Part shown: positions 24,920-32,789 of the stretch, one piece after another
Numbering within the stretch: the first letter of the stretch is position 1
How the letters are laid out: the number at the start of each line of letters is the position of its first letter
Position numbers and translations under genes: made by a program
The notes under the pieces: generated by a model
What the model saw: only the letters and a program-made list of their open reading frames with translations
Told to the model about the DNA's origin: nothing
The model's database searches: none
NCBI GenBank assembly: GCA_001603665.1
Contig: LUZN01000050.1
Coordinates: 1 to 36,122, forward strand
From: Bacteroidales bacterium Bact_22
GTDB taxonomy: Bacteria; Bacteroidota; Bacteroidia; Bacteroidales; F082
Reading direction: 5' to 3'
Length of the DNA: 36,122 nucleotides

Positions 24920-25756
24920 ATGAAAAACACTCAAAAAATAATCCTCATTACTGGAGGAAGCTCGGGAATCGGATATGACTCGGCGCTGGCGCTGGCGAAG
25001 CAGGGACATAAAGTTTATGCGGCGGCTAGAAGAGTTGAATTGATGGAGCCACTCAAGGAATACGGCGTTGTGCCGCTTAGCCTCGACGTTACTGATGACA
25101 ACTCGATGCAAGAATGCGTAACATCAGTGCTTGACGCTGAAAATCGCATTGATGTTTTGATAAACAACGCCGGCTACGGCTATTTCGGCGCGATTGAAAA
25201 CGTGACGATGGCTGAAGCTCGTAAACAATTGGAAGTCAACGTGTTTGGCATGGCAAGAATGTGCCAGCTGGTACTTCCGACGATGCGTGAACAGCATTCA
25301 GGTCGCATCATCAACATAGCCTCCATCGCAGGCCGGGCCACGGTGTATTTCGGAGGCTGGTACAACGTCTCGAAGTTCGCGGTGGAGACCTTCAGCGACG
25401 CGCTCCGCATGGAGACACTGCCGTTCGGCATCAAGGTCGTGCTGATCGAGCCGAGCACCATCAAGACCAACTGGGGAATAATCGCGGCCGACAACTTGGC
25501 GGAGTCGTCGCGCGGGACAGTATACGAGGCAAAGGCCCTGAACGAAGCCAACAACATGCACAAAGCATATACCTCGAACATGTTTTCGAAGCCGAAAGTC
25601 GTCACCCGGGCCATCTGCAAGGCCGTGAACCGTTGTCGGCCGCGAACCCGTTACTGCGTCGGACGTGGCGGCAAGATGGTAATCTTCCTGCACAGCATCC
25701 TTCCGACAAGATGGTGGGACAGAATCAACAGAATTATGACGAAAAAGGTGTTATAA
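24920..25756 (+). CDS. Short-chain dehydrogenase/reductase (SDR)
   Basis: This is an NAD(P)-dependent oxidoreductase of the classical SDR class (278 residues, cytoplasmic). The Rossmann nucleotide motif is TGGSSGIG near residue 12. The Asp after LSLDVTDD, the NNAGYG motif, the catalytic Ser in NIASIAG and YNVSK with Tyr and Lys are all present. An Arg pair after AAARRVE suggests preference for NADP(H). The C-terminal RPRTRYCVGRGGK region is like Bacteroidetes SDRs annotated as oxidoreductases acting on lipids or sugars; no substrate can be named. The frame is open upstream to 24833, but the promoter box supports ATG 24920. Confidence 0.9.
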   Translation: MKNTQKIILITGGSSGIGYDSALALAKQGHKVYAAARRVELMEPLKEYGVVPLSLDVTDDNSMQECVTSVLDAENRIDVLINNAGYGYFGAIENVTMAEARKQLEVNVFGMARMCQLVLPTMREQHSGRIINIASIAGRATVYFGGWYNVSKFAVETFSDALRMETLPFGIKVVLIEPSTIKTNWGIIAADNLAESSRGTVYEAKALNEANNMHKAYTSNMFSKPKVVTRAICKAVNRCRPRTRYCVGRGGKMVIFLHSILPTRWWDRINRIMTKKVL

Positions 25757-25758
25757 GC

Positions 25759-25791
25759 GTCATTAGGCCTTCAAAATTGATGACTAATGAC
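25759..25791 (+). repeat. Palindromic intergenic repeat, copy 4 (internally deleted)
   Basis: The arms GTCATTAG (25759-25766) and CTAATGAC (25784-25791) are perfectly complementary. Between them only the right half of the core remains, GGCCTTCAAAATTGA, identical to 55-69 of copy 1. The left half with GGCTGGTC and the central hairpin is gone. It begins 3 nt past the SDR stop codon. Confidence 0.65.
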
Positions 25792-25802
25792 AAACAAAAA
25801 AA

Positions 25803-25829
25803 TAGAGACGCCATATTATGACGTCTCTA
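25803..25829. terminator. Bidirectional intrinsic terminator
   Basis: TAGAGACG (25803-25810) pairs with CGTCTCTA (25822-25829). An A run lies to the left and a T-rich stretch (ATTTGTTTTT) to the right. It sits between the converging SDR and M16 protease genes. Confidence 0.88.
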
Positions 25830-25858
25830 CATTTGTTTTTACCAGAAATTCTAGATTA

Positions 25859-28783
25859 TCAATATCCGAAAATCTCTTCTGTTGTCAATCTCTTGATGGT
25901 TCCCATCTTGCCGATGGCTTCCATGTCGAGCTCGTTCTCGTCGCCGAGGATGACATAACGATAAGGCTTGTTGGCGATGTTTTCTTTTTCAAACTTCACG
26001 ATGTCCTGCAAAGTGAGATCCTGAGCCTTCTCGTAGATCTTCTCGTTGATGTCGTAGTCGATGCCAAGACGCTTAGCATTCAGATAAGAGCTTATCAAGC
26101 TGAACTTTGTGGTGCGCTGGCTGGCGAGACGTTTGATGAGGGCTTCCTTAGCTATACCAAAGGCCTGCTCGCTCTCCGGCATCTCATCCAAAATCTCGTT
26201 GAAATGGTTGACAGCGTCCATCATCTTGTCGTTCTGGGTGATGATGTGAGTGAAGAAATACTCTGGCTGGTCGATGTAGCTCGGCTCGACGTATGCTGCA
26301 TAGGCGTTGTATGCCAGACCACGGGCCTCACGCATCTCCTGGAAGACGATGGTGTTCATGCCGCCACCATAGTACTCGTTGAACAAAGCGATGACAGCCG
26401 CCTCATCTGGGTTCCAAGCACGGTTCTCGCTGTGAATCATGCGCATGTAGATGTTCTTTGCGTTGTAAGGAGCAATGAGAACCTCGTTTTCAGGTGTAGC
26501 CTGAACATCATAATGCTTGCCTTCTGGAACATCGAGTAACTCATTGTTAGTCACATGGTTAGCTGTAATAACCTCTGCCATTTCCTTCTCGCTCATCGGA
26601 CCATAGTAAAGAATGGTGTGCTTGTAATCCTTAAGGTTCTTAAGCAGGTCGAGGAGATCCATCGAGCACATCTCTCTTAATGCATCGGTGACGATGATGT
26701 TACGCATCGGGTTATAAGGTCCGTAGACACCATACTGCACGAGGGCGTTGAAGTTCTGACGCTGTCCGAGTTTTGCGTCGAAGCGTGATTTATCGAGCAT
26801 CTGGAGAGCCATCTCGTAGACGTCGGCATCAGGCTGTGCGTTCTGCATCACGTTTTCGAGAAGTGCCAAGGCTTCGCCCATATTTTCGCTTAGACCGCTC
26901 AAAATAACGTTCATACCACGATCGTTAACTCTGATGTTGAAATTGCAAGCCAGCTTATAGAACTGCTGTTTGATTTCCTCGTTGGTCATATCGTCGGTTC
27001 CGAGATAATCGATGAGCATTGCGGCATAGCCGTATCTCAAGTCGGCTTCATCGCCGAAGTCATAGCGGAAATTGAGGACGAAACGGCCGTTTTCCTTATT
27101 TTGGACATAGATATAAGGTAATCCTGCCTCGGTTTCGCCGAATGTCAAATCTTTCTGGAAGTCGATGAAACGTGGCTCGATTGGTTGCACGTCGCTATTC
27201 TGCACCTCGGTGACGAAATCGCTGACATAGTCACGGTTTGCCGGGATTGGAGTAATCTGCGGCTTGTCGATCTTCTTGAGGTTCTCGTCGACGCCATAAC
27301 GTTTGTAAACCACGATGTAGTTATCCTGGAAATGTTTGTTGGCGAACTCCACGATCTGTTCCTTTGTGATATTGGAGATGCGGTCGATGTATCCAACCTG
27401 CTGCTCCCACGGTTTCTCGGTGATAAACGCCTCGACAAACTGGTTAGCGCGGGCTGCGTTGTACTCCATTCTGGTGTAATATCTCAACTTATAGTTGTTG
27501 ATGATTGATGGCAGCAAATCATCTGAGAAGTCGCCATTCTTGAGTTTTTCGATTTCTGCGAGAAGCAGATCTTTAGCCTCTTCGAGGGTCTGGCCTTCTT
27601 TTGGTGAGCCGCCCATGTAGAAGCTCGAATAGTCGTAAAGCGACTCGTTGCCTGCCCATGCGCCTAACATCTTCATCTGGTTGTTGATGTCGAGGTCGAT
27701 GAGACCTGCTGTGCCGTTGCTGAGGATCTCGCTCACGATGTCGAGAGTGTCGGCTTGCAACGAGCCAGCTCTTTCGAAGCGCCATCCCAGCCATACCATC
27801 TCGGCTTCGAAACCGTAGATTGTGGTGTCGCGAGGTGATTCGATAGGCTTAAGTGGCTCAAACACAGGCTGTTTCACGTCGTCGCCCGGCTGCCAAGCGC
27901 CGAAATATTTGTCGATGATGGCGATGGTCTTGTCGGGATCGAAATCACCGGCCATGCAGATAGCGACGTTGTTCGGACGATACCATTTATTGAAATAATT
28001 CTTGATATTGGTGATGCTAGGATTCTGCAGGTGCTTCTGTGTTCCGATGGTGGTCTGAGTGCCGTAAGGGTGCTCAGGGTAAAGCATTGCTGCCAAGGCA
28101 GCCCAAACCTTACGCTGGTCTTGAGCGATGCCGATATTATATTCCTCATAAACTGCCTCGAGCTCGGTGTGGAAACCGCGGATCACCATGTGCTGGAAAC
28201 GGTCGGCCTGAATCTTAGCCCAGTTTTCGATCTCGTTTGAAGGGATGTTTTCGACATAGCATGTCACGTCGTCGCTGGTGTAGGCGTTGGTGCCCTCGGC
28301 GCCGATTGTCGACATGAGCTTGTCGTACTCGTTAGGGATGAAATACTGTGCTGCGAGCTGGCTCACCGAGTCGATGCCGTGGTAAGCTGCGCGACGCTCC
28401 TCAGGGTCGGTGAGGGTGCGGTAGTTCTCATAGCGGGCCTCGATGTCGTCAAGGAACGGCTTTTCAGCTTCGTAGTCGGTGGTGCCGAAGTGCTCGGTGC
28501 CCTTGAACATGATATGCTCGAGGTAGTGAGCCAGACCTGTGGTCTCGGCAGGGTCGTTTTTCGAGCCTGTGCGCACCGCGATGTAAGTCTGGATACGCGG
28601 CTCATCCTGGTTGACGCTCATATACACCGTCAAGCCGTTGTCGAGGGTGTAGATGCGGGTCTCCATCGGGTCGCCCTTCACCGTTTGATATTTATACTTG
28701 CTGCCGCAGGCCGTGAAAGCCATGGCAATAGCTGCGAAAACCATAATCCGCAGCATTGTTGAGGTAAGGAATGTTTTTTTCAT
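25859..28783 (-). CDS. M16-family (pitrilysin-type) zinc metalloprotease, lipoprotein
   Basis: This is a 974-residue protease with two M16 halves in one chain. A lipoprotein signal peptide ends at FTAC (Cys26), placing it in the cell envelope. The inverted zinc motif HYLEH (His86, Glu89, His90) is in the N-terminal half. The third ligand lies in the segment ELEAVYEEYN (about 207-214). The second, inactive half includes the substrate-closing region with ARGLAYNAYAAYVEP. Family members degrade short peptides in a closed chamber, so peptide use after extracellular proteolysis is plausible. No perfect -7 box is seen upstream (TAATTTTC near 28811 is one base off), so it may be cotranscribed with the DUF1846 gene 45 nt upstream. 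Confidence 0.93.
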   Translation of the reverse strand: MKKTFLTSTMLRIMVFAAIAMAFTACGSKYKYQTVKGDPMETRIYTLDNGLTVYMSVNQDEPRIQTYIAVRTGSKNDPAETTGLAHYLEHIMFKGTEHFGTTDYEAEKPFLDDIEARYENYRTLTDPEERRAAYHGIDSVSQLAAQYFIPNEYDKLMSTIGAEGTNAYTSDDVTCYVENIPSNEIENWAKIQADRFQHMVIRGFHTELEAVYEEYNIGIAQDQRKVWAALAAMLYPEHPYGTQTTIGTQKHLQNPSITNIKNYFNKWYRPNNVAICMAGDFDPDKTIAIIDKYFGAWQPGDDVKQPVFEPLKPIESPRDTTIYGFEAEMVWLGWRFERAGSLQADTLDIVSEILSNGTAGLIDLDINNQMKMLGAWAGNESLYDYSSFYMGGSPKEGQTLEEAKDLLLAEIEKLKNGDFSDDLLPSIINNYKLRYYTRMEYNAARANQFVEAFITEKPWEQQVGYIDRISNITKEQIVEFANKHFQDNYIVVYKRYGVDENLKKIDKPQITPIPANRDYVSDFVTEVQNSDVQPIEPRFIDFQKDLTFGETEAGLPYIYVQNKENGRFVLNFRYDFGDEADLRYGYAAMLIDYLGTDDMTNEEIKQQFYKLACNFNIRVNDRGMNVILSGLSENMGEALALLENVMQNAQPDADVYEMALQMLDKSRFDAKLGQRQNFNALVQYGVYGPYNPMRNIIVTDALREMCSMDLLDLLKNLKDYKHTILYYGPMSEKEMAEVITANHVTNNELLDVPEGKHYDVQATPENEVLIAPYNAKNIYMRMIHSENRAWNPDEAAVIALFNEYYGGGMNTIVFQEMREARGLAYNAYAAYVEPSYIDQPEYFFTHIITQNDKMMDAVNHFNEILDEMPESEQAFGIAKEALIKRLASQRTTKFSLISSYLNAKRLGIDYDINEKIYEKAQDLTLQDIVKFEKENIANKPYRYVILGDENELDMEAIGKMGTIKRLTTEEIFGY

Positions 28784-28828
28784 GTTTTTATTATTGATTT
28801 TATGATGAAAATTACTTTAAACTCTAAA

Positions 28829-30289
28829 CTATTTTTTAACCGGGTCGCTGGTTAATCCTATTCCTAATTTCTTGACAATCTTACGGTCGACTTCGGGAAG
28901 CATCACCGTTGAGTGCATCTGGCAGCCTTTGAGTTGCGGCAGGCTGTCGAGAGCTTTACGGCAGTTTTCATCCCAAAGCGATAGCATCGAGAGGGCTACG
29001 AGCACCTCGTCGGTATGCAGACGCGGGTTCTTGCCGTGCAGGATGTCGACTTTGGTCATCTGGATAGGCTCAATCATAGCTTGAGGGATGAGTTTCACCT
29101 CGTGGCCGATGCCTGCGATGTGTTTGGTGGCGTTGAGTATCAAGGCGGCGCTGGAGCCGAGCAGTGCGCTGGCGTGTGCCGTGATGATAGTGCCGTCTTC
29201 AAGCTCGATGGCGGCTGAATGCTGATTCTCCTGTTCCTTACGTTCGCGGGCTGCGATGGTGGTCTTACGGTCTTCGGTTGTGATCTTAGCCTGCTTCATC
29301 AGAAGGGCAATCTTGTTGACCTCATTCTCGCTGCCTTTGCCATCGGCGAGCTCGCAAAGCGCTGTGTAGTAACGTCTTATGATTTCATCTTTCGATGCCT
29401 TGCAGCACACCTCGTCGTCGCTCAAGCAGTAGCCTGCCATGTTGACGCCCATGTCGGTAGGCGATTTATAAGGATTTTCGCCGTAAATCGACTCAAAAAT
29501 GGCGTTCAGCACCGGGAAAATCTCGATGTCGCGGTTATAGTTGACAGCCGTCTCGCCGTAGGCCTCGAGGTGGAACGGGTCGATCATGTTCACGTCGTTG
29601 AGGTCGGCTGTAGCTGCTTCGTAGGCAATATTTACCGGATGTTTCAGCGGCAGGTTCCAGATCGGGAAGGTCTCGTATTTCGCGTATCCCGCCTTGATGC
29701 CGCGTTTGTTCTCATGATAAAGCTGGCTCAGACATACTGCCATCTTGCCGCTGCCCGGTCCAGGGGCGGTGATGATGACCAAAGGACGCTGTGTCTCGAC
29801 GTAGTCGTTACGTCCGAAGCCCTGGTCGGAGTCGATGAGCGCCACGTTGTTCGGGTAGCCCTCGATGGTGTGGTGGTAATACACCTTGATGCCCAGTCGT
29901 TCGAGACGGCGACGGTATGCGTCGGCGCTGGCCTGACCGTTGTAGTGGGTGATGACGACGCTGTTGACCATGAATCCGCGGCTGATGAACTCGTCGCGCA
30001 GACGCAGGACGTCGACGTCGTAGGTGATGCCGAGGTCGCCGCGCACCTTGTTTTTCTCGATGTCGACCGCGCTGATGACGATGACGATCTCCGCCACGTC
30101 GGCCAGCTGCATGAGCATCTTCAGCTTGATGTCAGGCTGAAAGCCCGGCAGCACACGACTCGCGTGGAAGTCGTCGAACAGCTTCCCGCCAAATTCCATA
30201 TAAAGTTTGTCGCCAAATTTTGCGATACGTTCCTTGATGTGTTCCGACTGGATCTTCAAGTATTTCTCGCTATCGAACCCGTATTTCAT
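28829..30289 (-). CDS. DUF1846 family protein
   Basis: This is a conserved 486-residue cytoplasmic protein of unknown function (UPF0371/DUF1846), scattered through Firmicutes and Bacteroidetes. The start MKYGFDSEKYLKIQSEHIKERI and the GGKLFDDFHASRVLPGF block are typical. A glycine-rich nucleotide-binding-like loop, ITAPGPGSGKMAVC, lies near residue 173, followed by YAKYETFPIWNLPLKHPVN and DVNMIDPFH. The final domain has ALLGSSAALILNA and LHGKNPRLHTDEVLVAL. The P-loop-like segment suggests NTP binding, but no activity is known to me. It has its own -7 box and lies upstream of the M16 protease on the same strand. Confidence 0.93.
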   Translation of the reverse strand: MKYGFDSEKYLKIQSEHIKERIAKFGDKLYMEFGGKLFDDFHASRVLPGFQPDIKLKMLMQLADVAEIVIVISAVDIEKNKVRGDLGITYDVDVLRLRDEFISRGFMVNSVVITHYNGQASADAYRRRLERLGIKVYYHHTIEGYPNNVALIDSDQGFGRNDYVETQRPLVIITAPGPGSGKMAVCLSQLYHENKRGIKAGYAKYETFPIWNLPLKHPVNIAYEAATADLNDVNMIDPFHLEAYGETAVNYNRDIEIFPVLNAIFESIYGENPYKSPTDMGVNMAGYCLSDDEVCCKASKDEIIRRYYTALCELADGKGSENEVNKIALLMKQAKITTEDRKTTIAARERKEQENQHSAAIELEDGTIITAHASALLGSSAALILNATKHIAGIGHEVKLIPQAMIEPIQMTKVDILHGKNPRLHTDEVLVALSMLSLWDENCRKALDSLPQLKGCQMHSTVMLPEVDRKIVKKLGIGLTSDPVKK

Positions 30290-30317
30290 AGGATAAATCT
30301 GTTTTCAATACGGGATG

Positions 30318-30325
30318 CAAAGTTA
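30318..30325 (-). promoter_or_regulatory. -7 box of the DUF1846 gene
   Basis: TAACTTTG on the minus strand, 28 nt above the ATG. A TTG lies 22 nt further up. Confidence 0.55.
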
Positions 30326-30363
30326 TGAATTTTTTCGAAATTAGTTACAATTTTATTAAAAAA

Positions 30364-30990
30364 TTAAATAATTCCGTGTTCAAGGGCGAAACGAACCATC
30401 TCGACGGATGACGACAAGCCTAATTTATTGAAAATATTGGTTTTATGTGAGTTGACAGCTCGCAGGCTGATATTGAATTTATCGGCTATCTCCTTCCCCA
30501 TCATGCCGCTGCAGCATGCCTCAATAATCTCCAGCTCGCGTTTGGTGAGCAGCGACGACGACTTCTTGTCGATCTTAGCGTCGACGATATCGCGGACAAG
30601 TACTGCGAGGTCGTGACCGTAGTAAGGGACGCCTTCCTCCACCGATGCCACAGCAGCCCGCACCTCTTCAAGAGGGCCGTTTTTACTGATGAAACCGTCG
30701 ATGCCTATATGCATGAGCTGATTGATGATATATTCTTTGGTGTCGACCGACACAATGATGATTTTGATATCGGGATACTCGGCACGCAGACGTTGTGCCA
30801 CCTCGATGCCGCTTGTGCCGGGCATCAGCACGTCGAGAAGGATGAGGTCACATGGTACGCCTTCAACAAGTTTTTCAAAAAGTTGTTCGGCGGTCGCAGC
30901 GTCAATCGTAACCTTGTGTTTTGTGTTTTGCAAGGTACTGCGGAGGCCCAGCCTTATCAGTTCATGATCGTCGAGGATTGCAATATTCAT
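30364..30990 (-). CDS. NarL/LuxR-type response regulator
   Basis: This is a DNA-binding transcription factor of a two-component system. The receiver domain (1 to about 120) has acidic residues D7 and D8, the phospho-acceptor D53 in LILLDVLMPG, the Ser/Thr switch in IIIVSVDT and the Lys in GFISKNG. The LuxR-type helix-turn-helix (about 145-205) contains LTKRELEIIEACCSG, the turn KEIADKFNISLRAV and recognition-helix region NSHKTNIFNKLGL. Length is standard at 208 residues. It starts 4 nt after the histidine kinase stop and is the last gene of the adhesin-kinase-regulator operon. Its target sites may be the shared motif at the right end of the window (inference). Confidence 0.95.
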   Translation of the reverse strand: MNIAILDDHELIRLGLRSTLQNTKHKVTIDAATAEQLFEKLVEGVPCDLILLDVLMPGTSGIEVAQRLRAEYPDIKIIIVSVDTKEYIINQLMHIGIDGFISKNGPLEEVRAAVASVEEGVPYYGHDLAVLVRDIVDAKIDKKSSSLLTKRELEIIEACCSGMMGKEIADKFNISLRAVNSHKTNIFNKLGLSSSVEMVRFALEHGII

Positions 30991-30994
30991 ATTT

Positions 30995-32770
30995 TTAAAC
31001 GGATTTAGGTAAGATGACCGTGAATGTTGTGCCTTTCAGTGGTTCGCTCTTTACTTTCATTATGCCTTTGTTGCGGTGGACAAGCTCGCGACAGAGCAGC
31101 ATGCCGATGCCTGTTCCACCCTCACCTTTGGTGCCCGTCTGCGACGTCACCGCATGTTTTGCCGTCATAAGCTCGTGCACGCGTTCGTCAGACATGCCGA
31201 CGCCATGGTCACGTACATACAGACCTTCGTTATCGTCGGTGATACCGATCTCCACTATACCTCCGTCGTATGAGAACTTCACAGCGTTGCTGAGGATGTT
31301 TCTCACCACGGTGCGCAGGGTGTCGCGGTCAGCCATCACGAGACAGCGACGAACGCTCAGCGTGAAGCTGACATGTTTCAAGTCGGCATAACTACGTATA
31401 TTGGCGACCACGTCGTTGACGATGCTGCTGAGGTCGATACGGACAGGCACGATCTTCTTTTTCCCGTTCTCGAGAAGTGCCATCTGCTGAAGGTTATAGA
31501 GCAGGTCGAGCTGTTCGTCGCTGCTCGACAGCAGTCGGCCGATGTTCATTTGTATCTCATCATGGCTGTAGTTTTCATAGTTGTTGTAAAACAGCCTAAG
31601 CATCTGCTGTTGCGCCACCATCGGGTTTTTGAGGTCGTGTGTGAGGATGGTGTAGTTGCGACTTTTTGTCTTGGCAAGTTGTAGTTGTATGCGTATCTGC
31701 ATCGCCAGAAGCACTATCACCAATACGGTAAATATTGTAATGACGATAAGCCATACAAGTCGCTGACGCTGTGCTTTTATTGTCTGCGCCTGCATCAGCA
31801 GCTGTTGTTCCTTCTGTTGTGTCTCGTATCGCACCTCCCACATAGTGAGCTGACGTTCCGAGTCTTCGGTCTGTATGATGTCACGCAACTCGCTGAAACG
31901 CTCAAGATAACGTGTCGCCTCCTCGTAGTCACCTTTGTTTTTCGCTTCCTGCGCGAGGTTGCTGCATGCCTGCATCTCCTGACGTTTCATGCCGAGAGTC
32001 TTGGCGAGGTCGGCGGCTTCGCGGTAACGTCCGAGCTGCAACAGGGTGATGACCTCGGTAGCGCGGTTGTTGGTCTCGTGTGCTATCGCGAGGGCTTCCT
32101 CGTTGCATCGACGAGCCTCATCCTCATCACCCAGCTGCTGATATATGTTACCCAGCTGTGACAGGCGCATACCCATCTGAGCTTTTCTATCCAATTGTTT
32201 ATCAATAAGATAAGCCTCATTCGTCAATTCCAAAGCTTGAAGCAGCAATGGTCGGCGGTCTTCTTCGCCAAGTGTGATAGCCTTTGCCACGAGCACCTCT
32301 CCGAGCATAGCCTTCCTCACTGCCAATGACTTCTTGGTATGGCTGGCGTCGTTCTTGACGAGTTCCTCTTCGATATCGATGGCGCGGTTGAGATAACGTA
32401 TCGCCACGTCGTGTTTCCCTGCCGAGGAATAAATACCTGCGAGGTTTCCCAGTGATACCGAGATGTTGGCTGGGTCACCCTGTGCTTCATCATAGCTGAG
32501 ACAAAGTTCACCGTAATAGAGGGCTTTCTCATAGTCTCCGAGGCGGTGATAACAATACAGCAAGCAAGAGTAGAACTCACACTGCAGCTCCGGCGAGTCG
32601 GCTGGAACGAGAGTGAGGCCGTCTTCGTTGATACGGATTGCTTCGGGGATACGGCCGTGCATAGCCTCTGCGTAGGCGCTGTCGACGAGCTGCATGAGTT
32701 CGTCGCCAGTCTGAGCCTTGCTTGATGCTGTTATCAGCAAAAATGATATGAAAATTAATATCTTTCTCAT
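30995..32770 (-). CDS. TPR-containing sensor histidine kinase
   Basis: This is an inner-membrane kinase with a periplasmic sensor made of TPR repeats. A signal peptide (1 to about 19) is followed by at least five TPR-like helices (about 25-300: GDYEKALYYGELCL, GKHDVAIRYLNRAIDI, GDEDEARRCNEEALAI, GDYEEATRYLERF) and a coiled coil. One membrane helix lies at 338-357. The phospho-acceptor region is THDLKNPM (His378). The ATPase has VRNILSNAVKFS (N box), VRDHGVGM (G1) and GEGGTGIGMLLCREL (G2). This layout is common in Bacteroidetes, paired with LuxR-type regulators as here. It lies 19 nt below the cleaved-adhesin-domain gene and 4 nt above the regulator gene. Confidence 0.93.
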   Translation of the reverse strand: MRKILIFISFLLITASSKAQTGDELMQLVDSAYAEAMHGRIPEAIRINEDGLTLVPADSPELQCEFYSCLLYCYHRLGDYEKALYYGELCLSYDEAQGDPANISVSLGNLAGIYSSAGKHDVAIRYLNRAIDIEEELVKNDASHTKKSLAVRKAMLGEVLVAKAITLGEEDRRPLLLQALELTNEAYLIDKQLDRKAQMGMRLSQLGNIYQQLGDEDEARRCNEEALAIAHETNNRATEVITLLQLGRYREAADLAKTLGMKRQEMQACSNLAQEAKNKGDYEEATRYLERFSELRDIIQTEDSERQLTMWEVRYETQQKEQQLLMQAQTIKAQRQRLVWLIVITIFTVLVIVLLAMQIRIQLQLAKTKSRNYTILTHDLKNPMVAQQQMLRLFYNNYENYSHDEIQMNIGRLLSSSDEQLDLLYNLQQMALLENGKKKIVPVRIDLSSIVNDVVANIRSYADLKHVSFTLSVRRCLVMADRDTLRTVVRNILSNAVKFSYDGGIVEIGITDDNEGLYVRDHGVGMSDERVHELMTAKHAVTSQTGTKGEGGTGIGMLLCRELVHRNKGIMKVKSEPLKGTTFTVILPKSV

Positions 32771-32789
32771 TAGAAATATAAAAATCAGT

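Noticed and set aside
29219..30328. Long open frame (369 codons) on the plus strand opposite the DUF1846 gene
   Set aside because: It is exactly antisense to a well-supported family gene, its predicted product is a low-complexity Val/Asp/Leu-rich chain with no domain, and it has no promoter box.
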